This document shows positions 43,375-52,026 of a stretch of 64,000 nt of DNA, one piece after another. The notes under the pieces are model-generated. The model was not told where the DNA came from and did not search any database. It saw only the letters and a program-made list of their open reading frames with translations. The position numbers were made by a program, and so were the translations under genes. The first letter of the stretch is position 1. The number at the start of each line of letters is the position of its first letter. Origin of the DNA: Flavobacteriaceae bacterium (lineage in GTDB: Bacteria; Bacteroidota; Bacteroidia; Flavobacteriales; Flavobacteriaceae); NCBI GenBank assembly GCA_018646605.1, contig JABGUL010000007.1:62001-126000 (forward strand), given 5' to 3'.

Positions 43375-43960
43375 TATTTTATAAATAAAACCAGCATGTT
43401 TTATCCTATATTTTAATTACTCATATAGCTCTGATTTCTAATAAACCATCGGGAAATCATTTGTCGTATTTTCATTTATTTCTAACACTCTTTAATAGGT
43501 CAAACTACAGTAACTTTTTGATGCTAACCAATAGATTAAAAAGCTTTAAAAGAAAAGTCTTTATAATTTTACACTATACAATCATAAGATTAAAATATAT
43601 ATCAAGAGTAGTTTGTTCAATTTTAATTATCATTTTTGTGATAGATTCAATCCTCGTGGGAGTGGGGTAATGAAGTTGAAGATGTAGACAGAACGTAAAC
43701 CTCATATTTTACTCCCACATTTTTGATAATCCAATTCCTAGTTGTTTTAATGTGAAATAAATATTACTTTTTTGAGGTATGGTTTACATAAAACCACAGG
43801 CATATTACCCGTTATAAGTACAGATTATTTTTAACTATAAGAGAATTACTGCTTCAAAGTATTATTAGTTAAGGTGCGAATTGAGTAAGAAGTAATATAT
43901 TTGATTCAAACATAAAATATTTTGCATTATTTAAATGTCAATAATTAGCAGAAACATTTT
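43375..43960. other. AT-rich stretch without a convincing gene
   Basis: About 585 bp between the small ORF at 43186-43374 and tRNA-Val hold no gene I can support. A 69-residue TTG-started ORF (43461-43670) is dubious. The most notable structure is an inverted repeat, GTGGGAGT at 43656-43663 and ACTCCCAC at 43711-43718, with a 47-nt loop and a following ATTTTT. It could end a small RNA. No repeat of the tRNA end that would mark an integration site was seen. Confidence 0.4.
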
Positions 43961-44035
43961 GGGTGTTTAGCTCAGTTGGTTTAGAGCGCTACCTTGACAG
44001 GGTAGAGGTCATGGGTTCGAATCCCTTAACACCCA
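43961..44035 (+). tRNA. tRNA-Val (GAC)
   Basis: A 75-nt cloverleaf is visible. The acceptor stem GGGTGTT pairs with AACACCC, the D stem is GCTC/GAGC, the anticodon stem is CTACC/GGTAG with loop TTGACAG, and the T loop TTCGAAT is closed by ATGGG/CCCTT. The anticodon GAC (43996-43998) reads valine codons GUC and GUU. The T stem has one U-U mismatch. The CCA end is not encoded. It is isolated, with no neighbouring tRNA. Confidence 0.92.
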
Positions 44036-44140
44036 CTTCATTTGACTTTTATTAAATTGAATTTATCAAAAAGTATTTAGAGATTTTATCACGTTTTACT
44101 CTTCTTTTTTTTAAATTTATGAAGTATAAAAATTATCACC

Positions 44141-44533
44141 ATGAATCAATTTAAGTTCCTTGTAGTACTTATAATATTATTATTTTCAACCAACATGTTC
44201 TCTCAACATAATGAATTGAATTATCCCTCTGAATTGCCTTTTCAAACTCAGAATGATTCGGAATATTATCATTTAGAATCTAGTTTGCTTATCAGAACAA
44301 TTGTAAAAGATATTGTTGAGGTACTTGAAAAAGTAAAAGTTAAAAATGAATCTCAGAGTTTTAGAATTCTTTTCCAGAATTCTAATGGTGCACAATTACC
44401 AATTAATTATACTGTAGATGTTGAAAAAATAACTTCTGTCATGGCATCTGATTCTGGAAAAAGTACTTTTATGGTAGAAACTTATGATTGGATTAATAGA
44501 AGTTTTCGATCAAACATACCATTTGAGGACTGA
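44141..44533 (+). CDS. small exported protein of unknown function
   Basis: The 130-residue protein has a signal peptide (FKFLVVLIILLFSTNMFSQ) and a short mature part with a basic/aromatic C-terminus (MVETYDWINRSFRSNIPFED). No family is recognised. It lies between tRNA-Val and the symporter genes. Confidence 0.55.
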   Translation: MNQFKFLVVLIILLFSTNMFSQHNELNYPSELPFQTQNDSEYYHLESSLLIRTIVKDIVEVLEKVKVKNESQSFRILFQNSNGAQLPINYTVDVEKITSVMASDSGKSTFMVETYDWINRSFRSNIPFED

Positions 44534-44578
44534 GGTGTCAAGAACATAAATTAAAACTCTATTCTAAAGTTTCAATTC

Positions 44579-44611
44579 TTTGTAGTAGGATTGAAGTGTT
44601 AGATAATTTTT
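44579..44611 (+). promoter_or_regulatory. putative promoter of the symporter-acs operon
   Basis: TTTG at 44579-44582 and TAATTTTT at 44604-44611 are 21 bp apart, a spacing acceptable for Bacteroidota promoters, although the -7 box is one base off consensus. An imperfect inverted repeat TTCAAT/ATTGAA (44571-44576 and 44590-44595) overlaps the -33 side and may be an operator. Confidence 0.4.
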
Positions 44612-44657
44612 CTCAGGACAAAAAAGTCTAAAAATATTATTTACATTTAAGCAATTT

Positions 44658-44912
44658 ATGAGTAAAAATAAAAACACTTATTGGAAAACCAATTTGAAGT
44701 ATTTGGCTATACTTCTGACCATATGGTTTATTGTTTCTTTTCTCTTTGGAATTGTTCTAGCTGAATACTTAAATCAATTTATGCTTGGAGGATTTCCTTT
44801 GGGATTTTGGTTTGCTCATCAAGGGTCAATCTATGCATTTGTCATTTTGATTTTTGTATATGTTTATTTGATGAACAAGTTGGATAAGAAATATGATGTT
44901 GATGAAATTTAA
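44658..44912 (+). CDS. small subunit of a sodium:solute symporter (DUF4212)
   Basis: The 84-residue protein has two transmembrane helices (starting LKYLAILLTIWFIVSFLFG and FWFAHQGSIYAFVILIFVY) and the DUF4212 layout of small subunits that accompany large SSS-family symporters. Length and spacing to the large subunit gene (12 bp) are as expected. It probably stabilises the transporter in the inner membrane. Confidence 0.88.
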   Translation: MSKNKNTYWKTNLKYLAILLTIWFIVSFLFGIVLAEYLNQFMLGGFPLGFWFAHQGSIYAFVILIFVYVYLMNKLDKKYDVDEI

Positions 44913-44924
44913 AGTATAAAAAGT

Positions 44925-46622
44925 ATGAGCACTCAAACTTGGACTTATCTTTTAGTGGGACTTACTTTTTTAGTCTACATTATAATAGCGATTGTAGCTA
45001 GAGCTGGATCCACAAAAGAATTTTATGTTGCCGGCGGGGGCGTAAACCCTATTGCAAATGGAATGGCAACAGCAGCAGACTGGATGTCTGCAGCTTCTTT
45101 TTTGTCCATGGCTGGCTTGATTGCTTTTATGGGGTTTTCTGGAGGTCAATATCTAATGGGCTGGACTGGTGGTTATGTACTTTTAGCCCTCCTATTGGCT
45201 CCCTATCTCAGGAAATTCGGAAAATTTACCGTACCAGACTTTATAGGAGAACGTTATTATTCTAAGAATGCGCGTTTGGTTGCATTGATTTGTGCTCTTT
45301 TTGTTTCTTTCACTTATGTTGTAGGGCAAATGAAAGGAGTAGGGGTTGCTTTTGCTCGTTTTTTAAACGTTCCTTTTGATACTGGGGTTTTAATAGGTAT
45401 TGGAATTGTCTTTTTTTATGCTGTTTTAGGGGGTATGAAGGGAATAACCTATACCCAAGTTGCCCAGTTTTGTGTATTAATTTTTGCCTTTACAGTACCT
45501 GCAATATTTATTTCTTTACAAATGACAGGAAATCCAATTCCACAAATCGGATTTGGTTCTAAAGGAACGGATGGGGTATATCTACTGGAAAAACTCAACT
45601 TACTTTCTACAGATTTAGGTTTTGATTCCTATACCAATATTGATCGTGGGAATTTGGTCAACATGTTTTTCATTACAGGAGCTCTCATGTTCGGAACGGC
45701 AGGATTGCCTCATGTAATCGTTCGCTTTTTTACAGTTCCAAGAGTTAAAGATGCACGCATTTCTGCCGGATGGGCATTATTATTTATTGCCATCTTATAT
45801 ACAACGGCTCCAGCTGTTGCCGTTTTTGCTCGAACAAACATAATAAACACACTTTCAGATAAGCCCTATTCACAGGTTCCCGAATGGTTTACAAATTGGG
45901 AAAAGACGGGTTTACTTTCATTTGAAGATAAAAATAATGACGGTACTATTCAGTATGTTGCAGATGCGCAATTGAATGAATTAACTGTTGATCGAGATAT
46001 TATTGTATTAGCTAATCCTGAGATTGCTAACCTTCCCCCATGGGTAATTGGTTTGGTCGTTGCAGGAGGTTTGGCAGCTGCGCTTTCTACAGCCGCTGGA
46101 TTATTACTGGTAATATCAACTTCAATTTCTCACGATTTATTAAAAAACTACCTACGTCCTGATATTAGTGAGAAAGGAGAGCTTTATGCTGCGCGGGTTG
46201 CTATAGCTGTTGCTGTTGTAGCAGCAGGTTTGGCTGGGCTTAATCCTCCGGGTTTTGTTGCGCAAGTTGTTGCACTTGCCTTTGGACTGGCAGCCTCTTC
46301 TTTTTTTCCAGCGATTATTTTGGGTATTTTTGATAAACGAATGAACCAACAGGGAGCAATCTCCGGAATGATAATAGGAATAATTTTTACCACTACTTAT
46401 ATCATTTATTTCAAACCCCAGTTGGGTGGACCAGGACTTCCAGAAAACTTCTGGTGGGGTATTTCTCCCGAGGGTATTGGAACTTTGGGGATGATAATAA
46501 ATTTTGTAGTAGCGTTATTGGTGTCTCGTTTTACCAGCCCACCTCCACCTGAAGTTGTTGCATTAACAGAACGCATTAGAACTCCTAGAGGTGCTGATAG
46601 TCCATCAGGGCAAGCACATTAA
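44925..46622 (+). CDS. large subunit of a sodium:solute symporter, acetate-permease type
   Basis: The 565-residue inner-membrane protein is a member of the sodium:solute symporter family with 13 or so hydrophobic helices. It has the family segment FYVAGGGVNPIANGMATAADWMSAASFL near the N-terminus and VVAGGLAAALSTAAGLLLVIS further on. It is closest in style to the ActP/VC_2705-like carboxylate symporters. Linkage to acs suggests acetate (or propionate) as substrate, driven by the Na+ gradient that Nqr makes. The substrate is an inference from context. Confidence 0.87.
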   Translation: MSTQTWTYLLVGLTFLVYIIIAIVARAGSTKEFYVAGGGVNPIANGMATAADWMSAASFLSMAGLIAFMGFSGGQYLMGWTGGYVLLALLLAPYLRKFGKFTVPDFIGERYYSKNARLVALICALFVSFTYVVGQMKGVGVAFARFLNVPFDTGVLIGIGIVFFYAVLGGMKGITYTQVAQFCVLIFAFTVPAIFISLQMTGNPIPQIGFGSKGTDGVYLLEKLNLLSTDLGFDSYTNIDRGNLVNMFFITGALMFGTAGLPHVIVRFFTVPRVKDARISAGWALLFIAILYTTAPAVAVFARTNIINTLSDKPYSQVPEWFTNWEKTGLLSFEDKNNDGTIQYVADAQLNELTVDRDIIVLANPEIANLPPWVIGLVVAGGLAAALSTAAGLLLVISTSISHDLLKNYLRPDISEKGELYAARVAIAVAVVAAGLAGLNPPGFVAQVVALAFGLAASSFFPAIILGIFDKRMNQQGAISGMIIGIIFTTTYIIYFKPQLGGPGLPENFWWGISPEGIGTLGMIINFVVALLVSRFTSPPPPEVVALTERIRTPRGADSPSGQAH

Positions 46623-46641
46623 AAAAAAATAAAGTTTTCGT

Positions 46642-48543
46642 ATGAGTAATAAGATTCAATCATTATCTGGATATATTCATGAATATCAAAAAAGTGTAAA
46701 TGAGCCTGAAAAGTTTTGGGCAAGAATTGCGGATTCATTCCATTGGCAAAAACCATGGGATAATGTTTTGTCATGGAATAATGAGGGCCCTCATGTCAAA
46801 TGGTTTGAAAATGCAAAACTGAATATTACAGAAAATATTTTTGAAAGACATTTGTTTACACATGGAGATAAGGCTGCTATTATATGGGAGCCCAACGATC
46901 CTAACTTAGCAAATAAGATAATTAGCTACCGTGAATTATTTGAATTGACCTGTCAGTTTTCAAATGCAATGCTTGCTCAAGGAGTTAAAAAAGGGGATCG
47001 TGTTATTATTTACATGCCGATGATTCCCGAAGCTGCTGTGGCAATGTTGGCATGTGCAAGAATTGGTGCTGTTCACTCAGTGGTTTTTGCAGGATTTTCA
47101 TCTTCTGCGCTAGCCGATAGAATTATTGATTGTGAAGCTAAAATGGTTTTGACTTCTGATGGAAATTTTAGGGGTTCTAAAAATATTCCGGTAAAAGCAG
47201 TTGTTGATGAAGCTTTAGAAAAAACGTCAACGGTTGAAAAAGTTATTGTTTGCAAAAGGACTAATGCAGAAGTGACAATGGCCTCAGGACGCGATATATG
47301 GTGGCATGATGCTATTAGGGAGGAATCTAAGATAAACACTGCTGAAAGTCTTGATGCAGAAGATTTGTTATTTATTTTGTACACTTCTGGGTCAACTGGG
47401 AAGCCCAAAGGGGTTGTTCATACCACCGGAGGATACATGGTTTATACTCAATATTCTTTTGAAAATGTTTTCCAGTACGAACAAAATGATGTTTATTGGT
47501 GTACAGCAGATATAGGATGGATTACAGGTCACTCCTATATTATTTATGGGCCTTTACTTTCTGGCGCAACAACGCTAATGTTTGAGGGAGTTCCTACCTA
47601 TCCACATCCTGGAAGATTTTGGGAGGTAGTAGATAAATATGAGGTCAATCAATTTTATACTGCTCCAACTGCTATAAGAGCCCTTCAGGCTCAAGGTTTG
47701 GGACCTGTTGCTCCTTATAAGTTAGATTCTTTAAAAGTAATCGGTTCCGTTGGGGAGCCTATTAATGAAGAAGCATGGCATTGGTATCATGACCATATTG
47801 GAAAGGGAAACTGCCCTTTAGTTGATACATGGTGGCAGACTGAGACAGGGGGTATAATGATATCTCCCTTAGCAGGAATTACACCAAACAAACCTGCACA
47901 CGCTTCTTTGCCTTTGCCAGGAATTCAACCCATCATTGTAGATGCTGAAGGAAATGAATTAAAAGGGAATAATGTTGAGGGAAATCTCTGTATAAAATTT
48001 CCATGGCCCTCAATGCTTCGAACTACTTATGGTGACCACAAACGTTTTAAGGAGACTTATTTTTCTGCTTATCCAGGTATGTATTTTACAGGTGATGGAG
48101 CAAAGCGCGACCATGATGGTTATATCAGAATATTAGGACGAGTAGATGATGTTATTAATGTTTCAGGACATCGAATGGGGACAGCTGAGGTTGAAAATGC
48201 AATAAACGAGCATCCACGTGTAATTGAATCTGCTGTTGTTGGTTTTCCTCATGATATAAAAGGACAAGGGATTTATGCCTATGTTATTTGTGATGAAGAT
48301 GGAATATCAAATGAAATATTGATTGATGAAATTAAAAATACGGTTCGAAAAATCATTGGTCCTATTGCCAAACCTGATGAAATTCAAATTGTTCCGGGGC
48401 TACCAAAGACTCGCTCCGGAAAAATTATGAGGAGAATTCTACGAAAAGTTGCAAGTAAAGATATTTCTAACTTAGGGGATACTTCTACTTTGTTAAATCC
48501 TGAAATAGTTGAGCAAATAATAGCGGGTGCTCAAATAAAATAA
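46642..48543 (+). CDS. acs: acetyl-CoA synthetase
   Basis: The 633-residue AMP-forming ligase activates acetate to acetyl-CoA. The P-loop-like signature YTSGSTGKPKGVVHTTGGY, the ADIGWITGHSY motif and the C-terminal catalytic lysine K594 in TRSGKIMRRILRK (the site of regulatory acetylation in homologues) are present. Length is close to the usual 640-650 residues. It lies 19 bp after the symporter gene, forming an acetate uptake and activation module, and ends 3 bp from a convergent lipoprotein gene. Confidence 0.95.
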   Translation: MSNKIQSLSGYIHEYQKSVNEPEKFWARIADSFHWQKPWDNVLSWNNEGPHVKWFENAKLNITENIFERHLFTHGDKAAIIWEPNDPNLANKIISYRELFELTCQFSNAMLAQGVKKGDRVIIYMPMIPEAAVAMLACARIGAVHSVVFAGFSSSALADRIIDCEAKMVLTSDGNFRGSKNIPVKAVVDEALEKTSTVEKVIVCKRTNAEVTMASGRDIWWHDAIREESKINTAESLDAEDLLFILYTSGSTGKPKGVVHTTGGYMVYTQYSFENVFQYEQNDVYWCTADIGWITGHSYIIYGPLLSGATTLMFEGVPTYPHPGRFWEVVDKYEVNQFYTAPTAIRALQAQGLGPVAPYKLDSLKVIGSVGEPINEEAWHWYHDHIGKGNCPLVDTWWQTETGGIMISPLAGITPNKPAHASLPLPGIQPIIVDAEGNELKGNNVEGNLCIKFPWPSMLRTTYGDHKRFKETYFSAYPGMYFTGDGAKRDHDGYIRILGRVDDVINVSGHRMGTAEVENAINEHPRVIESAVVGFPHDIKGQGIYAYVICDEDGISNEILIDEIKNTVRKIIGPIAKPDEIQIVPGLPKTRSGKIMRRILRKVASKDISNLGDTSTLLNPEIVEQIIAGAQIK

Positions 48544-48546
48544 AGT

Positions 48547-48804
48547 TTAATTTTCTGAGCAATATTCGTCGCCAATTTCAAAAGAATCATATATCTCTTT
48601 TGAAACAGTTCCTTGTCTTACACCATTATCGGGCAATGCCGAATCTTGTGGGGTATTATAATAATTGATGTATTCATCTGTTTGTAAAACAAAGTAATAC
48701 TTAGACTCAATTATTTCTTTTTGAATAATTTGCCCACACTTATCATCAGATTTTTGACAACTATAAAAACAAAGTCCCAAGACAATTATTAAGATTTTTT
48801 TCAC
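48547..48804 (-). CDS. small lipoprotein of unknown function
   Basis: The 85-residue protein has a lipoprotein signal (MKKILIIVLGLCFYSC) and a short acidic mature part with several cysteines (C27 in KCGQ and a C-terminal C). It follows murF on the minus strand with a 3-bp gap. No family recognised. Confidence 0.6.
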   Translation of the reverse strand: MKKILIIVLGLCFYSCQKSDDKCGQIIQKEIIESKYYFVLQTDEYINYYNTPQDSALPDNGVRQGTVSKEIYDSFEIGDEYCSEN

Positions 48805-48807
48805 AGG

Positions 48808-50106
48808 TTATAGTTTAGATTCAAATAGTGGGAGTAATGTTTCTAATTTCATTGAACGAGATCCCTTAATCATTATATGATCAAAATCAAGTTGAGATTG
48901 AGCGTTAATAAAATTTGTGAAAGAGTTTAGGTTTTTGTGTTTTCTAACCCTGTCAGCCACATCTTTTGTTTTTGAAAATAATGGACCAATAAGATCAATT
49001 TGCTCAAACTTCATTTCTAAACAATAGTCAACGATCTGTTGATGTTCTTTTTCAGATTCCACTCCTAATTCCTTCATGTCTCCCATGATTAAAACACTTT
49101 TTTGTGTAGCTATTTTTTTAAAAGCTTTTATTGCATGCTCCATGCTTGTGGGATTGGCATTGTAGGCATCGAGTATAATGGAGGTGTTTTTTATTTTTAT
49201 TTTTTGTGAACGATTGTTGGTTGCTTGGTATTTTTGAATTGCTTTTTGAATGGACTTTGTAGGTACTTCAAATATATACCCAAATAGTATTGCGGCAGCT
49301 ATATTGTTTAAATTGTATGCACCATATAAGTTACTTGTGAAAATTTGATCATTATAAGTTAATTGTAATTCGTCATCTTTTTCGTTTGTACTTATTTGAA
49401 AAGTACTTTCTTTCCCATGTCCAAAACTACTTACGGGATAATTTTTTGTTTGCTTTATTTGTAATGGATCATCCCCATTGATAAGAATTTTTTGTTGCTG
49501 TTCTATTAAATGATTGTATAGTTCTGATTTTCCTTTAATTACTCCATCAACTCCTCCAAAACCCTCTAGATGTGCTTTTCCAAAATTTGTTATATACCCC
49601 CAATTGGGAAGTGAAATACAACAGAGATTTTTAATTTCATCAAGATGATTTGCCCCCATTTCAATAATAGCAATTTGATGTTCTTTTGTTAATTCTAAAA
49701 GTGTTAATGGGACTCCAATGTGATTATTTAAGTTTCCTTTTGTTGCTAGAATTTTATATTTTTGAGAAAGTACCTCTCTAACAAGTTCTTTTGTTGTTGT
49801 TTTTCCATTACTCCCTGTTATGCCAATTATTGGAGTGTTTAATTGTTTTCTATGGTATGTGGCTAGCTCTTGAAGGGTTTTTAAAGTGTCCTCTACCACT
49901 ATACTATTTGCACCTAGGTTTTTAAGTTTTGGATCATCTACTATAACTGAGGATGCACCCAAAGACAATGCTTTTTCAGCATATAAATTTCCATTAAAGT
50001 TATCTCCCCTTAACGCTAAGAACAGCGCGTCTTTTTTTAAAGTTCTTGTATCCGTAGATATCCCAGAAGAGGCAATAAAAAGTTTATATATTTTTTGTAT
50101 TTGCAT
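48808..50106 (-). CDS. murF: UDP-N-acetylmuramoyl-tripeptide--D-alanyl-D-alanine ligase
   Basis: The 432-residue Mur ligase adds D-Ala-D-Ala to the UDP-MurNAc tripeptide. The N-terminal STDTRTLKKDALFLALRGDNF, the P-loop GITGSNGKTTTKEL, the EMGANHLDEI block and the DAYNANPTSM motif identify MurF. I start at the ATG at 50106 (MQIQKIYKLF). A hairpin terminator of the upstream gldJ gene ends 5 bp before this start, so it must have its own promoter or be expressed by read-through. Confidence 0.93.
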   Translation of the reverse strand: MQIQKIYKLFIASSGISTDTRTLKKDALFLALRGDNFNGNLYAEKALSLGASSVIVDDPKLKNLGANSIVVEDTLKTLQELATYHRKQLNTPIIGITGSNGKTTTKELVREVLSQKYKILATKGNLNNHIGVPLTLLELTKEHQIAIIEMGANHLDEIKNLCCISLPNWGYITNFGKAHLEGFGGVDGVIKGKSELYNHLIEQQQKILINGDDPLQIKQTKNYPVSSFGHGKESTFQISTNEKDDELQLTYNDQIFTSNLYGAYNLNNIAAAILFGYIFEVPTKSIQKAIQKYQATNNRSQKIKIKNTSIILDAYNANPTSMEHAIKAFKKIATQKSVLIMGDMKELGVESEKEHQQIVDYCLEMKFEQIDLIGPLFSKTKDVADRVRKHKNLNSFTNFINAQSQLDFDHIMIKGSRSMKLETLLPLFESKL

Positions 50107-50110
50107 AGAA

Positions 50111-50139
50111 CAAAAAAGCATCTTAATGATAAGATGCTT
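50111..50139 (-). terminator. Rho-independent terminator after gldJ
   Basis: On the minus strand a 10-bp stem (AAGCATCTTA with TAAGATGCTT) with a 4-nt loop is followed by a T6 tract. It lies between the gldJ stop (50152) and the murF start (50106). Confidence 0.85.
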
Positions 50140-50151
50140 GATGTTTAAATA

Positions 50152-51825
50152 TTATCCTTTTCTCTTGTGCCGAGCACTTTTCTTGACACTGCTTTTGGAC
50201 CCTACTCGTGACATAGCGCATCTAAATCCGATGCTTTCTGTTGCGATATATTGAGGTAGATAACGTCTTTGAGCAGGATCTAGCCAATAAGCTCTGTCTT
50301 TCCAAGAACCTCCTTTATAAACCCTTACTTCATCAGTAATAAGTGTTGTTCTTTTTGTGGATTTATCAATAGTTCTAACAGTATTCCCGTCTACGTCTAA
50401 AGCAACTTTTGCATTCGTAGGAGCATCATACATTAGACTAGACTCTGGTTTCGAGTTTTCAGAACCTTCTTCTGGTTTTCCATTTGCAAAGCTTCTAGAC
50501 GATTCTACATCTCCGTCTCTATAATTTCTATTGTCACTTTCGGAAAAATTTTGACGTAGAAAAGTTTCTTCTTCATCAATCGCTACCTGATCCAAATCTC
50601 CAGGTAGTCTTTTTAAAAGCACTTTTCCATTGGGTAAGGTGTCAAATACTAGTTGGTCCGGGGATATTGTTTGTGCTTTACCGTCTTCACCAATTACGTT
50701 TTTGAGGTAAACATTTCCACGATAGTAATTAAAGTCATTTGCTTCGTCATCAACTATTGGTCTATAGACATCTGCTACCCATTCAGAAACATTACCAGCC
50801 ATGTCATAGATTCCAAAATCATTAGGCGGATATTGTTTAACTTGTATTGTGATGTCGGCTCCATCATCGGACCAGCCTGCAATACCACCATAATCTCCTT
50901 TACCGAGTTTGAAATTTGCTAATTGATCTCCTTCAGTTCTTCGATCACTTGAACGTGTGTATTCACCAGACCAAGGATATTTCTTTTTTCCTCTGTACGT
51001 ATTATATTCCCGATCTCCTACCAAAGCTAATGCTGCATATTCCCATTCAGTTTCTGTGGGAAGTCTGTAAGAAGGTAATAATAGTCCTTTTTCCACTCCA
51101 GCATATACATTTACTGTTGCTGTATCTCTTTTGACAGTTCCATTTTTACCTGCTAAACTATCAATTTTTCCACCATAAACGGTCTCAGGACGGGTTAGGT
51201 ATGCCGCTGTATTAAATGTGCTGTTTGCATCTATATCGTTATAACGAACATCTTTCTGAACATAAGATTCACGTTCCAAAATATATTCATTCACTCTGTC
51301 GGTTCTCCACTCAGCATATTGAACAGCTTGAAGCCAGTTCACACCCACTACAGGGTATTCAGCATAAGCAGGATGTCGTAAATAATTAGTGGTTAGTTCT
51401 TCTAAGTACCCTAATTGATTTCTCCAAACCAGAGTGTCAGGAAGTGCACCTTCATATATTTGTCTGTAACGAGGTTCATTAGTGGGGAAAACAATTTCTA
51501 GCCAATTTAAGTACTCCATGTACATCAGGTTAGTAACTTCGGTCTGGTCAATATAAAATGACATAACATGTTGTTTGTTAGGAGTGTTATTCCAGTCATG
51601 CATGACATCATCTTGAACTTGTCCTTTTGTAAAAGTTCCTCCTTCAACAAATACAAGACCCGGACCTGTTTCTTGTTCGTCAAATTCAACATTGTATTGA
51701 AATCCTCCTTTTTTTGAGTTGATATCCCAGCCTGTTCCTCGAGAAGTGTTGTTTCCTCCACAGCTCACTAGAATTAGTGTTAGAGAAATTACGGATAGTA
51801 GATGTTTTAAATTACTCACTTTCAT
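50152..51825 (-). CDS. gldJ: gliding motility lipoprotein GldJ
   Basis: The 557-residue lipoprotein has a signal with the lipobox LILVSCGG and a formylglycine-generating-enzyme-like (SUMF1) domain: PGLVFVEGGTFTKGQ, the DQTEVTNLMYMEYL block, YRLPTETEWEYAALAL, AGNVSEWVADVY and the C-terminal GGSWKDRAYWLDPAQRR. GldJ is needed for gliding and type IX secretion in Flavobacterium johnsoniae; it is thought to act at the outer membrane with GldK. The basic tail (KKSARHKRKG) is typical. I start at the ATG at 51825, which begins the lipoprotein signal. porV is divergent. Confidence 0.94.
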   Translation of the reverse strand: MKVSNLKHLLSVISLTLILVSCGGNNTSRGTGWDINSKKGGFQYNVEFDEQETGPGLVFVEGGTFTKGQVQDDVMHDWNNTPNKQHVMSFYIDQTEVTNLMYMEYLNWLEIVFPTNEPRYRQIYEGALPDTLVWRNQLGYLEELTTNYLRHPAYAEYPVVGVNWLQAVQYAEWRTDRVNEYILERESYVQKDVRYNDIDANSTFNTAAYLTRPETVYGGKIDSLAGKNGTVKRDTATVNVYAGVEKGLLLPSYRLPTETEWEYAALALVGDREYNTYRGKKKYPWSGEYTRSSDRRTEGDQLANFKLGKGDYGGIAGWSDDGADITIQVKQYPPNDFGIYDMAGNVSEWVADVYRPIVDDEANDFNYYRGNVYLKNVIGEDGKAQTISPDQLVFDTLPNGKVLLKRLPGDLDQVAIDEEETFLRQNFSESDNRNYRDGDVESSRSFANGKPEEGSENSKPESSLMYDAPTNAKVALDVDGNTVRTIDKSTKRTTLITDEVRVYKGGSWKDRAYWLDPAQRRYLPQYIATESIGFRCAMSRVGSKSSVKKSARHKRKG

Positions 51826-52026
51826 ATAGTTCGATGTTGTTTCTAAAACGCATTGCAATATACAAATAATCAATGTTTGTGTTAAAAGATGTTTGAATAA
51901 TTTTCAACATCCAAAACATACACATTAAACGAATCAAACTTTAATATATTGTGATGCATCATGCCGTTTCAATTTTTTAAATGAATTTGAATAACATTTT
52001 AATATATTTTGCGTTTAAAATGAATA

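Noticed and set aside
43461-43670. 69-residue ORF in the gap before tRNA-Val
   Set aside because: It starts from TTG, is AT-rich with low-complexity translation, and has no recognisable family; I do not call it a gene.
43961-44035. tRNA-Val as an attachment site of an integrated element
   Set aside because: I saw no repeat of the tRNA 3' end nearby and no integrase gene.
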